DNA of 34,220 nucleotides from Lachnospiraceae bacterium UBA7060 (GTDB lineage: Bacteria; Bacillota; Clostridia; Lachnospirales; Lachnospiraceae): NCBI GenBank assembly GCA_002493835.1, contig DLAA01000030.1, positions 63,756 through 97,975 on the forward strand, given 5' to 3'. Each line of letters starts with the position of its first letter. Positions within the stretch are counted from its first letter, which is position 1. Made by a program: the position numbers and the translations under genes. Shown in pieces: positions 23,842 through 31,187 of this stretch. The notes beneath the pieces are model-generated. The model did not search any database. It had not been told where the DNA came from and saw only the letters and a list, made by a program, of their open reading frames with translations.

Positions 23842-24867
23842 TTAATAGGTTCTCTCCCGCAAAAGCTCCTGTGTCACATTCTCTATCGTAAAAACATCCT
23901 CTTCCACATAATACCTCCTCTCCACCTGTCCGCCCGCTTCCAGCATATCAATAACACGCAGCAGATATTCCCCTTGGTTCGGATTGCATTCTATGTCCAC
24001 GTTGATGTCCCCGGCTGCAACCATCTCAAGTGCGCTTCGCAGCGCATCAAAAGAGAGAATCACAATATCTCCATCGACACCCACCGTCCTTCCCGACTCT
24101 CTGATCGCCTCGATGGCGCCAAAAGTCATATCATCATTCTGGGATACCACCACGTCAATATCCGGATATTTTCGCAGAAAACCGCGCATCACTTCCCTGC
24201 CTCTGGTGGAGGTGAAATCCGCAAACTCCTGATCTAAAATATTCCAGTTCTTATGTTCTGCAGCCACGGAAGCAAAACCTGCCGTCCGCCCAATCTGGGA
24301 TGATGACCCTTCCGTTCCCATGAGAATTACAATGTTGACATCATTTCCTGCGTACCCTCTTCTTCGAAGCTCCTGCTCCAGCCAGTGCCCGGCTTTCTCA
24401 CCCTCAGCCGTAAAATCACTGCCCACGCATGTCACATAGAGACTTTCATCCTCCACGTCCACGTTCCTGTCCATAAGAATAACCGGAATGCCAGCCTCCT
24501 TAGCCTCCTGCAGCACCGTCTCCCAGCCTGTCTCCACCACAGGGGAAAAGATTATATAGTCCACCCGCTGGGAGATAAAACTGCGGATTGCCTTGAGCTG
24601 GTTTTCCTGCTTCTGTCTTGCATTATTAAAAATTAGAAAATACCCGTTCTGCGTTGTGAAAGCATTCTGTACGGATTCCGTGTTGGCGGTGCGCCAGCCT
24701 GACTCACTGCCAAGCTGAGATACACCCACCACGATTCTCTTTTCTTCCTCCACCTGGGGATCCTCTTCAATATCCGTAAAAAGCCGGCTGCCAAACAACA
24801 TAAGTAGAATAATGCTCCCCAGAAGTATTCCTATCACTGCCAGACTGTACGATCTTTTCCGAAACAC
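23842..24867 (-). CDS. Membrane-anchored YtfQ-like sugar-binding protein (sensor component)
   Basis: A 341-aa periplasmic-binding-type protein held by an uncleaved N-terminal helix (about residues 7-27) with no lipobox Cys. The start chosen is GTG 24865-24867, because AAAGGAGG lies 6 nt upstream and the kinase stop codon is one base away; an earlier GTG at 24891 has no ribosome site. The sequence is closer to E. coli YtfQ than is the transporter's own lipoprotein: VGVSQLGSESGWRTANTES, ARQKQENQLKAIRSF, ILMDRNVDVEDESLY and NDDMTFGAIEAIRESG. It lies between kinase and response-regulator genes and far from an ATPase or permease. It therefore most likely presents sugar to the sensor kinase, as in known sugar-sensing three-component systems of Clostridia. 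The ligand is probably the same as that of the YtfQRT-YjfF transporter (inference). Confidence 0.85.
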   Translation of the reverse strand: MFRKRSYSLAVIGILLGSIILLMLFGSRLFTDIEEDPQVEEEKRIVVGVSQLGSESGWRTANTESVQNAFTTQNGYFLIFNNARQKQENQLKAIRSFISQRVDYIIFSPVVETGWETVLQEAKEAGIPVILMDRNVDVEDESLYVTCVGSDFTAEGEKAGHWLEQELRRRGYAGNDVNIVILMGTEGSSSQIGRTAGFASVAAEHKNWNILDQEFADFTSTRGREVMRGFLRKYPDIDVVVSQNDDMTFGAIEAIRESGRTVGVDGDIVILSFDALRSALEMVAAGDINVDIECNPNQGEYLLRVIDMLEAGGQVERRYYVEEDVFTIENVTQELLRERTY

Positions 24868-24868
24868 A

Positions 24869-26341
24869 CTAATCCTCCTTTTGTGCTGCACAGAAAACTG
24901 CGGGGATCACAATTTCCACGCGAGTTCCCTTTCCTTTTTCGGAGTCAATTTTCATGCCATACTCCGTTCCATAATTCATGCGAATTCTCTCATTGACATT
25001 GGCGAGTCCAAAGCCCTTCTCCGTATCCTTACAAGGCTTTACAATCTCTCCTCGAAGCTTTTCAAGCTCCGCTTTCTCCATTCCTATACCGTCATCCTCA
25101 ACCGTAAGCTGCACTATATCCCCGCACAGCTTCCCGGTCACAAGAATGTTTCCTTTTGCACGTTTATATTTTATACCATGATAAAGAGAATTTTCTACCA
25201 GCGGCTGCAGCGTCAGCTTCAAAATCTGGTATCCGTAAAGTTCAGGATCGATTCGAATCTCATACTCCAAAATATCCTCATAACGCACATGCTGAATTTC
25301 CAAATAACTCTTGATATGAAGCTCTTCCTCCTGTATAGTGATATATTCCTTTCCTTTGCTTAGAACCAATCGGAAAAACTCTGACAGCGACATAACAACA
25401 TGCACCGCCTTATCGGAGGCATTCCCCTCAATCAACCACACAATGGTATCCAGCGTATTATATAAAAAGTGAGGGTTGATCTGTTCCTGTAAAAGGCGCA
25501 GATCAGCCTTTCGCATTTTCCGCTCATCTTCCTTAATTTTAGACACCAATCCTTCCAAACTCTCTGTCATACTATTTACGCTGTCCGCAAGAACTGCCAC
25601 TTCATCCTGCGTCGCCACACAGGCCCTGGCTGAGAAATCCCCTTCCGCCACCTGCCCCGTCACCTTGGAAAGATCCCGGATCGGTCTGATGATATCGGTT
25701 ACAATCATCACGATCAAAATTGCCGCCATGGCAAGCAAAAGCACAAGCAGCACACCACAAAACAGAGTAAATGTATGAACCTTACTGTTGAGCTGGCCGG
25801 TTAGATGTTCCATACTCTTGGTCTGGTAATAGATATATGACTGAATATTATCTTGAATCAACTCCGTCAGAATATAAATGTTATTATCCAGCATCTCAAT
25901 ATTCGTATCGTACCCGGTATCCGTCTCAAGATTCATCCGCACATCGTCCACACGGTCCTTCAAAGTCTCAATATTGCGGAGAAGAATCTGCAGTCTGACA
26001 CGGCTTTCACTGTCCGTAGTAATGCTCATAAGGTTGTCAAACTCCCCCCGCAGCTCATTGAGAAGCACATAGGGATCTTCCAGGCTGCCGTCACTGCCTA
26101 CCGTATCAAAGGTAACCGCTCCTACCACCAACTTATATAAGCTCTCATCCATCTCTTCCTTAAAATTCAAGTTATAGTTGTTAGCCACCGTCATATTTCC
26201 CACAATGGCATCGTAGGCACTGCTATAGTTATGCAGAGCATAAATCAAATAGAGCACCATCACCAAAAAAGGTACTACTACCATTACCGAGAGCAGAATT
26301 AGTTTATACTTGATGGAATATTTCACTTTCGCAGGCTGCAT
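24869..26341 (-). CDS. YesM/LytS-type sensor histidine kinase
   Basis: Membrane sensor kinase of 490 aa. TM1 is about residues 12-36 and an extracytoplasmic all-helical sensor region about 37-195. TM2 is about 197-220 and HAMP about 221-275, followed by the His_kinase domain with the phospho-acceptor motif QINPHFLYNTLD (His near 297). The ATPase domain has the N box QPLVENSLYHGIK, the G1 box VEDDGIGM and a GFGLANVNERI box. The start ATG 26339-26341 has AAAGGAGA 8 nt upstream; a start at 26365 would put that site inside the gene. One base separates its stop from the anchored binding protein's GTG. The extracellular part has no sugar-binding fold of its own, which fits reliance on the anchored protein. 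Confidence 0.94.
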   Translation of the reverse strand: MQPAKVKYSIKYKLILLSVMVVVPFLVMVLYLIYALHNYSSAYDAIVGNMTVANNYNLNFKEEMDESLYKLVVGAVTFDTVGSDGSLEDPYVLLNELRGEFDNLMSITTDSESRVRLQILLRNIETLKDRVDDVRMNLETDTGYDTNIEMLDNNIYILTELIQDNIQSYIYYQTKSMEHLTGQLNSKVHTFTLFCGVLLVLLLAMAAILIVMIVTDIIRPIRDLSKVTGQVAEGDFSARACVATQDEVAVLADSVNSMTESLEGLVSKIKEDERKMRKADLRLLQEQINPHFLYNTLDTIVWLIEGNASDKAVHVVMSLSEFFRLVLSKGKEYITIQEEELHIKSYLEIQHVRYEDILEYEIRIDPELYGYQILKLTLQPLVENSLYHGIKYKRAKGNILVTGKLCGDIVQLTVEDDGIGMEKAELEKLRGEIVKPCKDTEKGFGLANVNERIRMNYGTEYGMKIDSEKGKGTRVEIVIPAVFCAAQKED

Positions 26342-26425
26342 AAGTTTGTCTCCTTTGTCTTTCATTTTACCAATTTTACAACAAAAAACAAATTAATTTA
26401 TTCCCAATTTATGAATCCAGCTTAT

Positions 26426-26454
26426 TTGCAATATTTCCAATAAAGGTGTATGAT
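26426..26454 (+). promoter_or_regulatory. Predicted sigma-A promoter of the GGDEF gene
   Basis: TTGCAA (26426-26431), a 17-nt spacer and TATGAT (26449-26454), with five of six -10 bases matching consensus. It lies in the gap divergent from the kinase operon. The predicted start is near 26461, giving a leader of about 49 nt. No riboswitch-like fold was recognised in that leader. Confidence 0.55.
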
Positions 26455-26509
26455 GTTTGTGTATAGCCTTTTTACAGAGGATATTACAAAAATACAAGTA
26501 AACCTGTAA

Positions 26510-27613
26510 ATGAAAGAACAAGAAATGAATGAAAAATCGGTTTTAGCTATCGTCTACGAAAATATTTGCCGGGATACGGGAAAACAAAACGAATCTGCCA
26601 GGCTGATCGCTGTGATTCGCTTTTTAACACTCTCTCTGCTTTCTCATTCCCTGGTATGCAGTATTTTAGTTTCTGCCACAGGACACACTGGTGCACTCGT
26701 CTTTTCCGCCTTTTCCCTGGTTTTATTTCTGGGGGTTTTTGTGCTGTCCTATCACTGCAGCACCTTTACATCTTACTGCATCCTGAACGTCTGCATTTTA
26801 TTTTGGACTATCATAAACGTTTACATTTTTGGATGGAATATCGGTGTACAGCATTTTCTAGTAGTACTTCTGGTCTTTGTATTTTTTTCAAAATATAAAC
26901 ACGAAACGGGTAAGATAGTCTACTCAGTATTTTTATTTGCACTGCGGCTGTATTTATATTATTACTGTAAGTCAAACAGTCCGTCCATCCGCATCAACGA
27001 TGTATTGAATAACGCCATGCAGACCGTGAACACCTTCTTCATCTTTCTTTCCATGGGACTGGTTGCTTATCTTTTCAGTTCCTCCACACAGGAGATGGAG
27101 GGCAAGCTCATCGAATACAATAAGGAACTGCAAAAGCAGGCCAGCATAGACCCTCTGACCGGCCTCTACAACCGCAGACGTACCATGGAATATCTGGATA
27201 ACCTGTTAAAAACCGCGTACTCACAGATCAGCATCTGCCTGTGTGATATTGACCACTTCAAGCGGGTCAACGACACTTACGGCCACGATGTTGGAGATAT
27301 CGTGCTGAAAGCGATCTCAGACACTTTCCGTAAAAAGCTGCCTCCAGACACCTTTATTTCCCGCTGGGGCGGCGAGGAATTTCTTCTAATCTTCCCCCGC
27401 TTAAACGGCGATGAAGCGGGCGCTGCTTTGGGAATTCTTCGACAGAAAATCCGAGAGCTCTCTTTTGACGGCGGCACAGAACAGTTTACCATCTCCCTAA
27501 CCTATGGATTGGTGGAATATGATTTCCACAGTGATATCACCACACTTCTTAAGGAGGCGGATGAAAAGTTGTACATCGGAAAAGAAAGCGGACGCGATCG
27601 GATAGTCTTTTGA
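26510..27613 (+). CDS. Membrane-bound diguanylate cyclase (GGDEF)
   Basis: A 367-aa protein with about six TM helices in residues 34-192 and a C-terminal GGDEF domain at about 212-367. The domain starts at DPLTGLYNRRR and has DIDHFKRVNDTYGHDVGD and the active-site motif RWGGEEF (287-291), so it should make c-di-GMP from two GTP. The inhibitory I-site is absent: where RxxD is expected (positions -9 and -6 from GGEEF) there are Pro and Thr. The membrane part is not a named sensor I recognise. The first ATG follows an in-frame stop directly. AGAGGA lies 30 nt upstream, so the ribosome site is unclear and ATG at 26525 is an alternative start. Confidence 0.9.
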   Translation: MKEQEMNEKSVLAIVYENICRDTGKQNESARLIAVIRFLTLSLLSHSLVCSILVSATGHTGALVFSAFSLVLFLGVFVLSYHCSTFTSYCILNVCILFWTIINVYIFGWNIGVQHFLVVLLVFVFFSKYKHETGKIVYSVFLFALRLYLYYYCKSNSPSIRINDVLNNAMQTVNTFFIFLSMGLVAYLFSSSTQEMEGKLIEYNKELQKQASIDPLTGLYNRRRTMEYLDNLLKTAYSQISICLCDIDHFKRVNDTYGHDVGDIVLKAISDTFRKKLPPDTFISRWGGEEFLLIFPRLNGDEAGAALGILRQKIRELSFDGGTEQFTISLTYGLVEYDFHSDITTLLKEADEKLYIGKESGRDRIVF

Positions 27614-27616
27614 CCA

Positions 27617-27651
27617 AGCTGTAACAATTTACTGTCTTTATAGTTACAGCT
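27617..27651 (+). terminator. Hairpin after the GGDEF gene, possible weak terminator
   Basis: A perfect 9-bp inverted repeat (AGCTGTAAC 27617-27625 with GTTACAGCT 27643-27651) around a 17-nt loop, starting 4 nt after the GGDEF stop. It is followed by GTCATTATT, only a poor U tract. It could be a weak terminator, or a structure separating this gene from the following hydrolase gene. Confidence 0.4.
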
Positions 27652-27710
27652 GTCATTATTGGGGGGATTCTTTCATATAGTAATACAAATTGCTCCCCGC
27701 AGGTGTTTTC

Positions 27711-29558
27711 TTGAAACGATCTCTTTCATTCAAACAGTGGAGTCTGGTTCTGGCTCTGTTTGCCGCTTTCAGTTTCCTGATCTTTTTTTGGTATGACCGC
27801 ACACACCAGGACGCAAAATTCTGCGCGTTTGCAGAAGCCTTTTTCTTAGATGAGGTACAGGCAAATCCTATCCATCTACACTATACCATAGACAACCCGT
27901 CTGCTTACGGCATCGATGAATCTGCCCTCACTCTTCCTGTTTATCGGGCCGGAGAAGCCGTAAACGACGTCTATGCCCTGTCATTAGCAAAAAAAAGTCT
28001 AAGCGGCATTAATCCCGATGCACTAAACGAAAAAAATAGACAACTTTATGATTTGCTTGACAGTTATTTGGCAGCTGCCGCAGGTGTCTCCTCCTATCCC
28101 TATTTTTCGGAACCGCTCTCTCCATCCTCAGGCGTTGTGTCCGAATTACCGATTCTATTTTCCGAGTACCGAATAGACGACAAAAGCGATATTGAAAATT
28201 ATCTCTCCATCCTTACTCAGATACCCGCCTATTTTGACGGCCTTCTTATCTATGAGAAAGAGAAAGCGCAGGCTGGTCTTTTTATGTCTGACAAGACTGC
28301 AGATAGGGTCATCGCCCAATGTACGGCTCTTTTGGACCGGAATTCTTTGACTGACGGCAGTCACTTTCTGATTGTCACCTTCAAGGAACGGCTTCAGAGA
28401 CTGGTCGAAAAGGGTCTTCTGACAGCGGAGGAGGCCTCCTCCTATGAGGCGGAGCACAGCCGTATGTTAGTCAGTATAGTCGCCCCTGCTTACGATCGGC
28501 TTGCCCAGGAACTAAATCAGCTCAAGGGAAACGGGAAGCCGCTTTGCGGCCTTGCAGGACAGGAAAACGGCCGCGAATATTACCGGGCATTACTCTGTCT
28601 GCGCACCGGTTCCTACCGGGACATTTCGGATATCAAACAGCTGCTTGCAAAGGATCTGCGATTCAATTATGAGTCGCTCTTAGCGATCCTTTCTGTCAAT
28701 CCGTCCTTAAAAGATATGATCAATAAAACCCCTTCACTCCTGCCTGAGATGACCCCGGAGGAAATGCTGTCTGACCTACAGTCTGAGATCGGAGAAGAAT
28801 ATCCGCTTATTCCCGAAAACGTAGGCAGCGCTCCCATCCGTTCTACCATCAAATATGTGGACAAAAGTCTGGAGGCCTACAGCGCACCTGCCTTTTATAT
28901 GATGCCTCCCATCGACAATATCTGCGACAATCTGATCTGCCTAAACGCAAAGGATACACAGGACGATCTCGCCCTCTATACCACACTGGCACATGAGGGC
29001 TATCCAGGTCATCTCTATCAGACTGTTTACAGCAAACGGTATCAGGAACAGCAAAATATTCTGCCTCTGGGAAATGTACTATACTATGGCGGTTTTGTAG
29101 AAGGATGGGCCATGTACGTGGAACTTGCCTCCTACGATAGAGCCCTCGATCTGGCAAAAGAAAGTCATCCGGAAGCGGCCATCTACTATCAAGCCTGCCG
29201 TCTGGAGAGACAGTTCCGGCTCGGCCTCTATTCTCTTTTGGATATTGCTATCCACTATGACAACGCCTCCCTGGAAGATGTGCAGGCTCTCTGTTACTGT
29301 CTGGGAATAAGAGACAGTGCAAATGTCGCAGTTCTTTACCAGTATATTGCAGAAGAACCCTGCAATTATCTGAAATACTATTTAGGATATTTAGAAATTC
29401 TCGAATTAAAAAGACAGGCAGCCGTCCTCTGGTCCGATCCCGGACAGATGACAGCCGCCTATGACAATATGGATTTCCTATATCGTTTTCATTCATTTCT
29501 GCTGCAAAACGGGCCCGCTGACTTCAGGACACTGGCGCGAAGACTTGCCGCCGAGTAA
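27711..29558 (+). CDS. Membrane-anchored DUF885 family putative metallohydrolase
   Basis: About 615 aa with an N-terminal signal anchor (KRSLSFKQW, then the hydrophobic SLVLALFAAFSFLIFFW). The C-terminal half carries the DUF885 signature: HEGYPGHLYQ near residue 427 (HExxxGH zinc-site pattern) and, about 35 residues later, GGFVEGWAMYVE, whose Glu is a plausible third metal ligand. DUF885 proteins look like gluzincin peptidases, but the substrate of most is unknown. Anchoring and the positively charged N-terminus place the catalytic part outside the cell. The start is uncertain: I prefer TTG at 27711 with GCAGGTG 5-6 nt upstream; another TTG at 27690 would add seven residues without a ribosome site. 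It sits 97 nt after the GGDEF gene on the same strand. Confidence 0.85.
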   Translation: MKRSLSFKQWSLVLALFAAFSFLIFFWYDRTHQDAKFCAFAEAFFLDEVQANPIHLHYTIDNPSAYGIDESALTLPVYRAGEAVNDVYALSLAKKSLSGINPDALNEKNRQLYDLLDSYLAAAAGVSSYPYFSEPLSPSSGVVSELPILFSEYRIDDKSDIENYLSILTQIPAYFDGLLIYEKEKAQAGLFMSDKTADRVIAQCTALLDRNSLTDGSHFLIVTFKERLQRLVEKGLLTAEEASSYEAEHSRMLVSIVAPAYDRLAQELNQLKGNGKPLCGLAGQENGREYYRALLCLRTGSYRDISDIKQLLAKDLRFNYESLLAILSVNPSLKDMINKTPSLLPEMTPEEMLSDLQSEIGEEYPLIPENVGSAPIRSTIKYVDKSLEAYSAPAFYMMPPIDNICDNLICLNAKDTQDDLALYTTLAHEGYPGHLYQTVYSKRYQEQQNILPLGNVLYYGGFVEGWAMYVELASYDRALDLAKESHPEAAIYYQACRLERQFRLGLYSLLDIAIHYDNASLEDVQALCYCLGIRDSANVAVLYQYIAEEPCNYLKYYLGYLEILELKRQAAVLWSDPGQMTAAYDNMDFLYRFHSFLLQNGPADFRTLARRLAAE

Positions 29559-29568
29559 TGTTGATTCC

Positions 29569-29621
29569 TTCAGCCAGAGCAGTAAAATGTACTTATCGTG
29601 TTTTTTGCTGCTCCGGCTGAA
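29569..29621. other. Long-loop inverted repeat between DUF885 and fabT-like genes
   Basis: TTCAGCC-GAGCAG (29569-29582) pairs with CTGCTC-GGCTGAA (29608-29621) with one opposed mismatch and a 25-nt loop. The right arm lies in the last codons of the convergent MarR gene. No U-run follows on either strand. It may act as a bidirectional transcription barrier between convergent genes; the role is uncertain. Confidence 0.4.
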
Positions 29622-30054
29622 CTGCTGATCTGAAAAATCGTGTCAGTTTGGACAGCGCGTTCTCCAGCGCTCTCTGTTCTTCCTCTGTAAGCTCTTTTAA
29701 AATCGCGTCGATCATCTCCTCATGAAATCTGCGATGATGCAGGTAAGCTTTTTCCCCCTTTTCAGAGAGGGAGATCAACACCACCCGCCGGTCCTCCTCA
29801 CTGCGGGTTCTGTCCACATAACCTTTTTTTACCAAGCTGTTGACAGCAATGGTTAACGTTCCCGTTGTGACCTCCAGCTCCTTTGCCACGCTGGTCATAT
29901 TCTTGGCGTTATCCGGACCGATGGCTTCTATCACATGCATATCATTGGCTGTCACATCGCGGTACTCCTCTGTCCGAATCGCACGCTCCTCCAGCGTGTT
30001 GACATCTCTAAACAGCCTAACCAACACTTCATTCAAGGTATTGTTTATATCCAT
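29593..30054 (-). CDS. fabT: FabT-like MarR family transcriptional regulator
   Basis: A 153-aa winged-helix protein of the MarR family. The HTH is at about residues 50-75 (NMTSVAKELEVTTGTLTIAVNSLVKKGY) and the wing DRTRSEEDRRVVLISLSEKG is typical. The N-terminus (NNTLNEVLVRLFRDVNTLEE) and TANDMHVIEAIG resemble FabT, the fatty-acid synthesis repressor of Firmicutes. Upstream is TTTGAAAGTCAAA, which has the 5-3-5 layout of the FabT box, overlapping the likely -35. Unlike the usual context, no fab genes follow: the gene is convergent with the DUF885 gene and is preceded by non-coding DNA. The ribosome site GAGGAAGGA lies a few nt before the ATG. Confidence 0.75.
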   Translation of the reverse strand: MDINNTLNEVLVRLFRDVNTLEERAIRTEEYRDVTANDMHVIEAIGPDNAKNMTSVAKELEVTTGTLTIAVNSLVKKGYVDRTRSEEDRRVVLISLSEKGEKAYLHHRRFHEEMIDAILKELTEEEQRALENALSKLTRFFRSAVQPEQQKTR

Positions 30055-30084
30055 TATCCTTCCTCTTTATCTGATATATTCTAC

Positions 30085-30117
30085 ACAGTTTACCAAAATA
30101 TACTTTGAAAGTCAAAT
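30085..30117 (-). promoter_or_regulatory. fabT-like promoter with overlapping FabT-type box
   Basis: Minus-strand TTGACT (near 30110-30115), a 17-nt spacer and TAAACT (near 30087-30092). The palindrome TTTGA-AAG-TCAAA (30104-30116) covers the -35. Its arms and 3-nt gap match the described FabT consensus (TTTGA-TTA-TCAAA). Autorepression would follow if the adjacent MarR protein is a FabT. Confidence 0.55.
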
Positions 30118-30187
30118 ATTTCACATCTCCCGAAAGTACCAATTATAAACTTTTAGTTTATATTTTCTTTCGTTTTTCTTTCGAATT

Positions 30188-30459
30188 TTGACACATCCCA
30201 TTCACAAATACCGGTTATAGTAAGAGTGTAGTTAAGACAGAGCTGGATACAGCATCCAGCCCGCAGGAATTTCTACTTAGATTCTTTAGCGGAAGTTACG
30301 CTACACTTATAATGGAGCTGCCGGTGCTGCTTCGGTGCCGATCGGCTTCGCCTAAACATAACAGTACGTCCTTATCAGACGTCTGTTGACATATATTTGA
30401 ACCAACATTTCTATCCTTCTCACACACGGAAAACGGCGCTTGTATAAAGCGCCGTTTTT
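30188..30459 (+). ncRNA. Candidate structured small RNA ending in an intrinsic terminator
   Basis: This 430-nt gap between fabT-like and spmB genes has no credible coding frame but many hairpins. They include GCTGGAT/ATCCAGC (30242-30260), TAGCG/CGCTA (30287-30303) and AGTGTAG/CTACACT (30225-30231 with 30301-30307), which competes with the previous one. The strongest is ACAG-ACGTC/GACGTCTGT (30361-30386, one bulge). The palindrome GCCGATCGGC lies at 30337-30346. A strong terminator closes the stretch at 30430-30459. Two starts are possible: TTGACA at 30188 with TATAGT at 30216 (22-nt spacer, poor), or a perfect TATAAT at 30308-30313 with TTTAGC 17 nt upstream, giving an RNA of about 140 nt. 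The single-stranded part before the terminator holds TATCCTTCTC, whose UCCUU can pair with Shine-Dalgarno sequences. No known RNA family was recognised. Confidence 0.4.
30430..30459 (+). terminator. Intrinsic terminator, probably bidirectional
   Basis: A perfect 11-bp stem (AAAACGGCGCT at 30430-30440 with AGCGCCGTTTT at 30448-30458) around a 7-nt loop, followed on the plus strand by a T5 run. On the minus strand it follows the spmB stop by about 25 nt and ends in TTTT, so it also serves that gene. Confidence 0.9.
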
Positions 30460-30484
30460 CATTTATCACAAGCAAATGCTTCCT

Positions 30485-31018
30485 TTACCCTATCATCTTC
30501 CCTGCCAGAACAATACTCGCCACAATTCCAGCCAGGGTGGCAAGAAGCGCACCCTTCAACGTGTAACGTGTCTTTGTGACTTTCGCTGCCAGAAAATAGA
30601 CGCTCATGGTATAAAAAATTGTCTCCGTACAACTCATCATAATTGAGGTTGTAAGGCCTATCAAAGAATCGGGCCCGTGATTTTTAAATATATCCAGCAC
30701 AAGTCCTGTGGCTGCAGAAGAGGAGAACATTTTCACAAGCATGAGCGGTACCAATTCCGAAGAAAACCCCAATCTGCCCGCCAGACCCGCAAACAGCCCG
30801 CCGACAAACTCCAGAAATCCCGAGGCTCGCAAAACGCCAACCGCTACCATAAGGCCGATCAGTGTTGGCATAATTTGTATCACTGTGTAGAATCCATCTT
30901 TCGCACCTTTAATGAAATCTTCGTACACATTACAACGGTTTGAAATACCATAAGCCACAATATAAAAAATAATGACAGGAATAATAATGTTTGAGATATT
31001 CGATAAAACAGATGCCAT
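30485..31018 (-). CDS. spmB: Spore maturation protein B (SpmB)
   Basis: Integral membrane protein of 177 aa, the usual SpmB length, with a nucleoside-recognition (Gate) type domain. Recognisable stretches are LSNISNIIIPVIIFYIVAYG at the N-terminus, VIQIMPTLIGLMVAVGVLRA, LVPLMLVKMFSSSAATGLVL and SCTETIFYTMSVYFLAA. In Bacillus SpmA and SpmB act in spore-core dehydration and are normally encoded side by side. Here spmB stands alone: the next gene upstream is a divergent nuclease. The start ATG has only a weak ribosome site (GTGAG about 10 nt upstream). It supports an endospore-forming host. A sporulation sigma promoter is expected, but I could not fix one in the 170 nt upstream. Confidence 0.93.
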   Translation of the reverse strand: MASVLSNISNIIIPVIIFYIVAYGISNRCNVYEDFIKGAKDGFYTVIQIMPTLIGLMVAVGVLRASGFLEFVGGLFAGLAGRLGFSSELVPLMLVKMFSSSAATGLVLDIFKNHGPDSLIGLTTSIMMSCTETIFYTMSVYFLAAKVTKTRYTLKGALLATLAGIVASIVLAGKMIG

Positions 31019-31094
31019 TTAGTAAGCTCACGAATCGGTTTTATAAAAATCTATGCGGAAGATATCCGATTTATCCCTGTATGAAATAAAAACG

Positions 31095-31155
31095 TTGATT
31101 AATCGCAAAATTACTGTTACCATATCCGTAAGATGACAATAATTTGATATCAAAT
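31095..31155 (+). promoter_or_regulatory. Predicted promoter and downstream palindrome of the Mrr-like gene
   Basis: TTGATT (31095-31100), a 17-nt spacer and TACCAT (31118-31123), with TGT just before the -10 (extended -10). Downstream is the perfect 14-bp palindrome ATTTGATATCAAAT (31142-31155), at about +12 to +25, a normal place for a repressor site. The palindrome resembles a FabT box but with one base less in the centre. Confidence 0.45.
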
Positions 31156-31187
31156 CAAATGACTAACTGGAAAATCGGAGCAATGCC

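Noticed and set aside
30240..30345. Possible TPP, glutamine or SRP-type RNA in the fabT-spmB gap
   Set aside because: GCTGGATACAGC recalls part of the TPP aptamer, GCGGAAGT the glutamine motif, and GGTGCTGCTTC an SRP fragment. The other conserved parts of each family (such as CTGAGA or the SRP apical loop) are missing.
31020..31140. Sigma-E or sigma-G promoter for spmB
   Set aside because: CATACA on the minus strand fits the sigma-E -10 in part, but the -35 region does not match, so no site was called.
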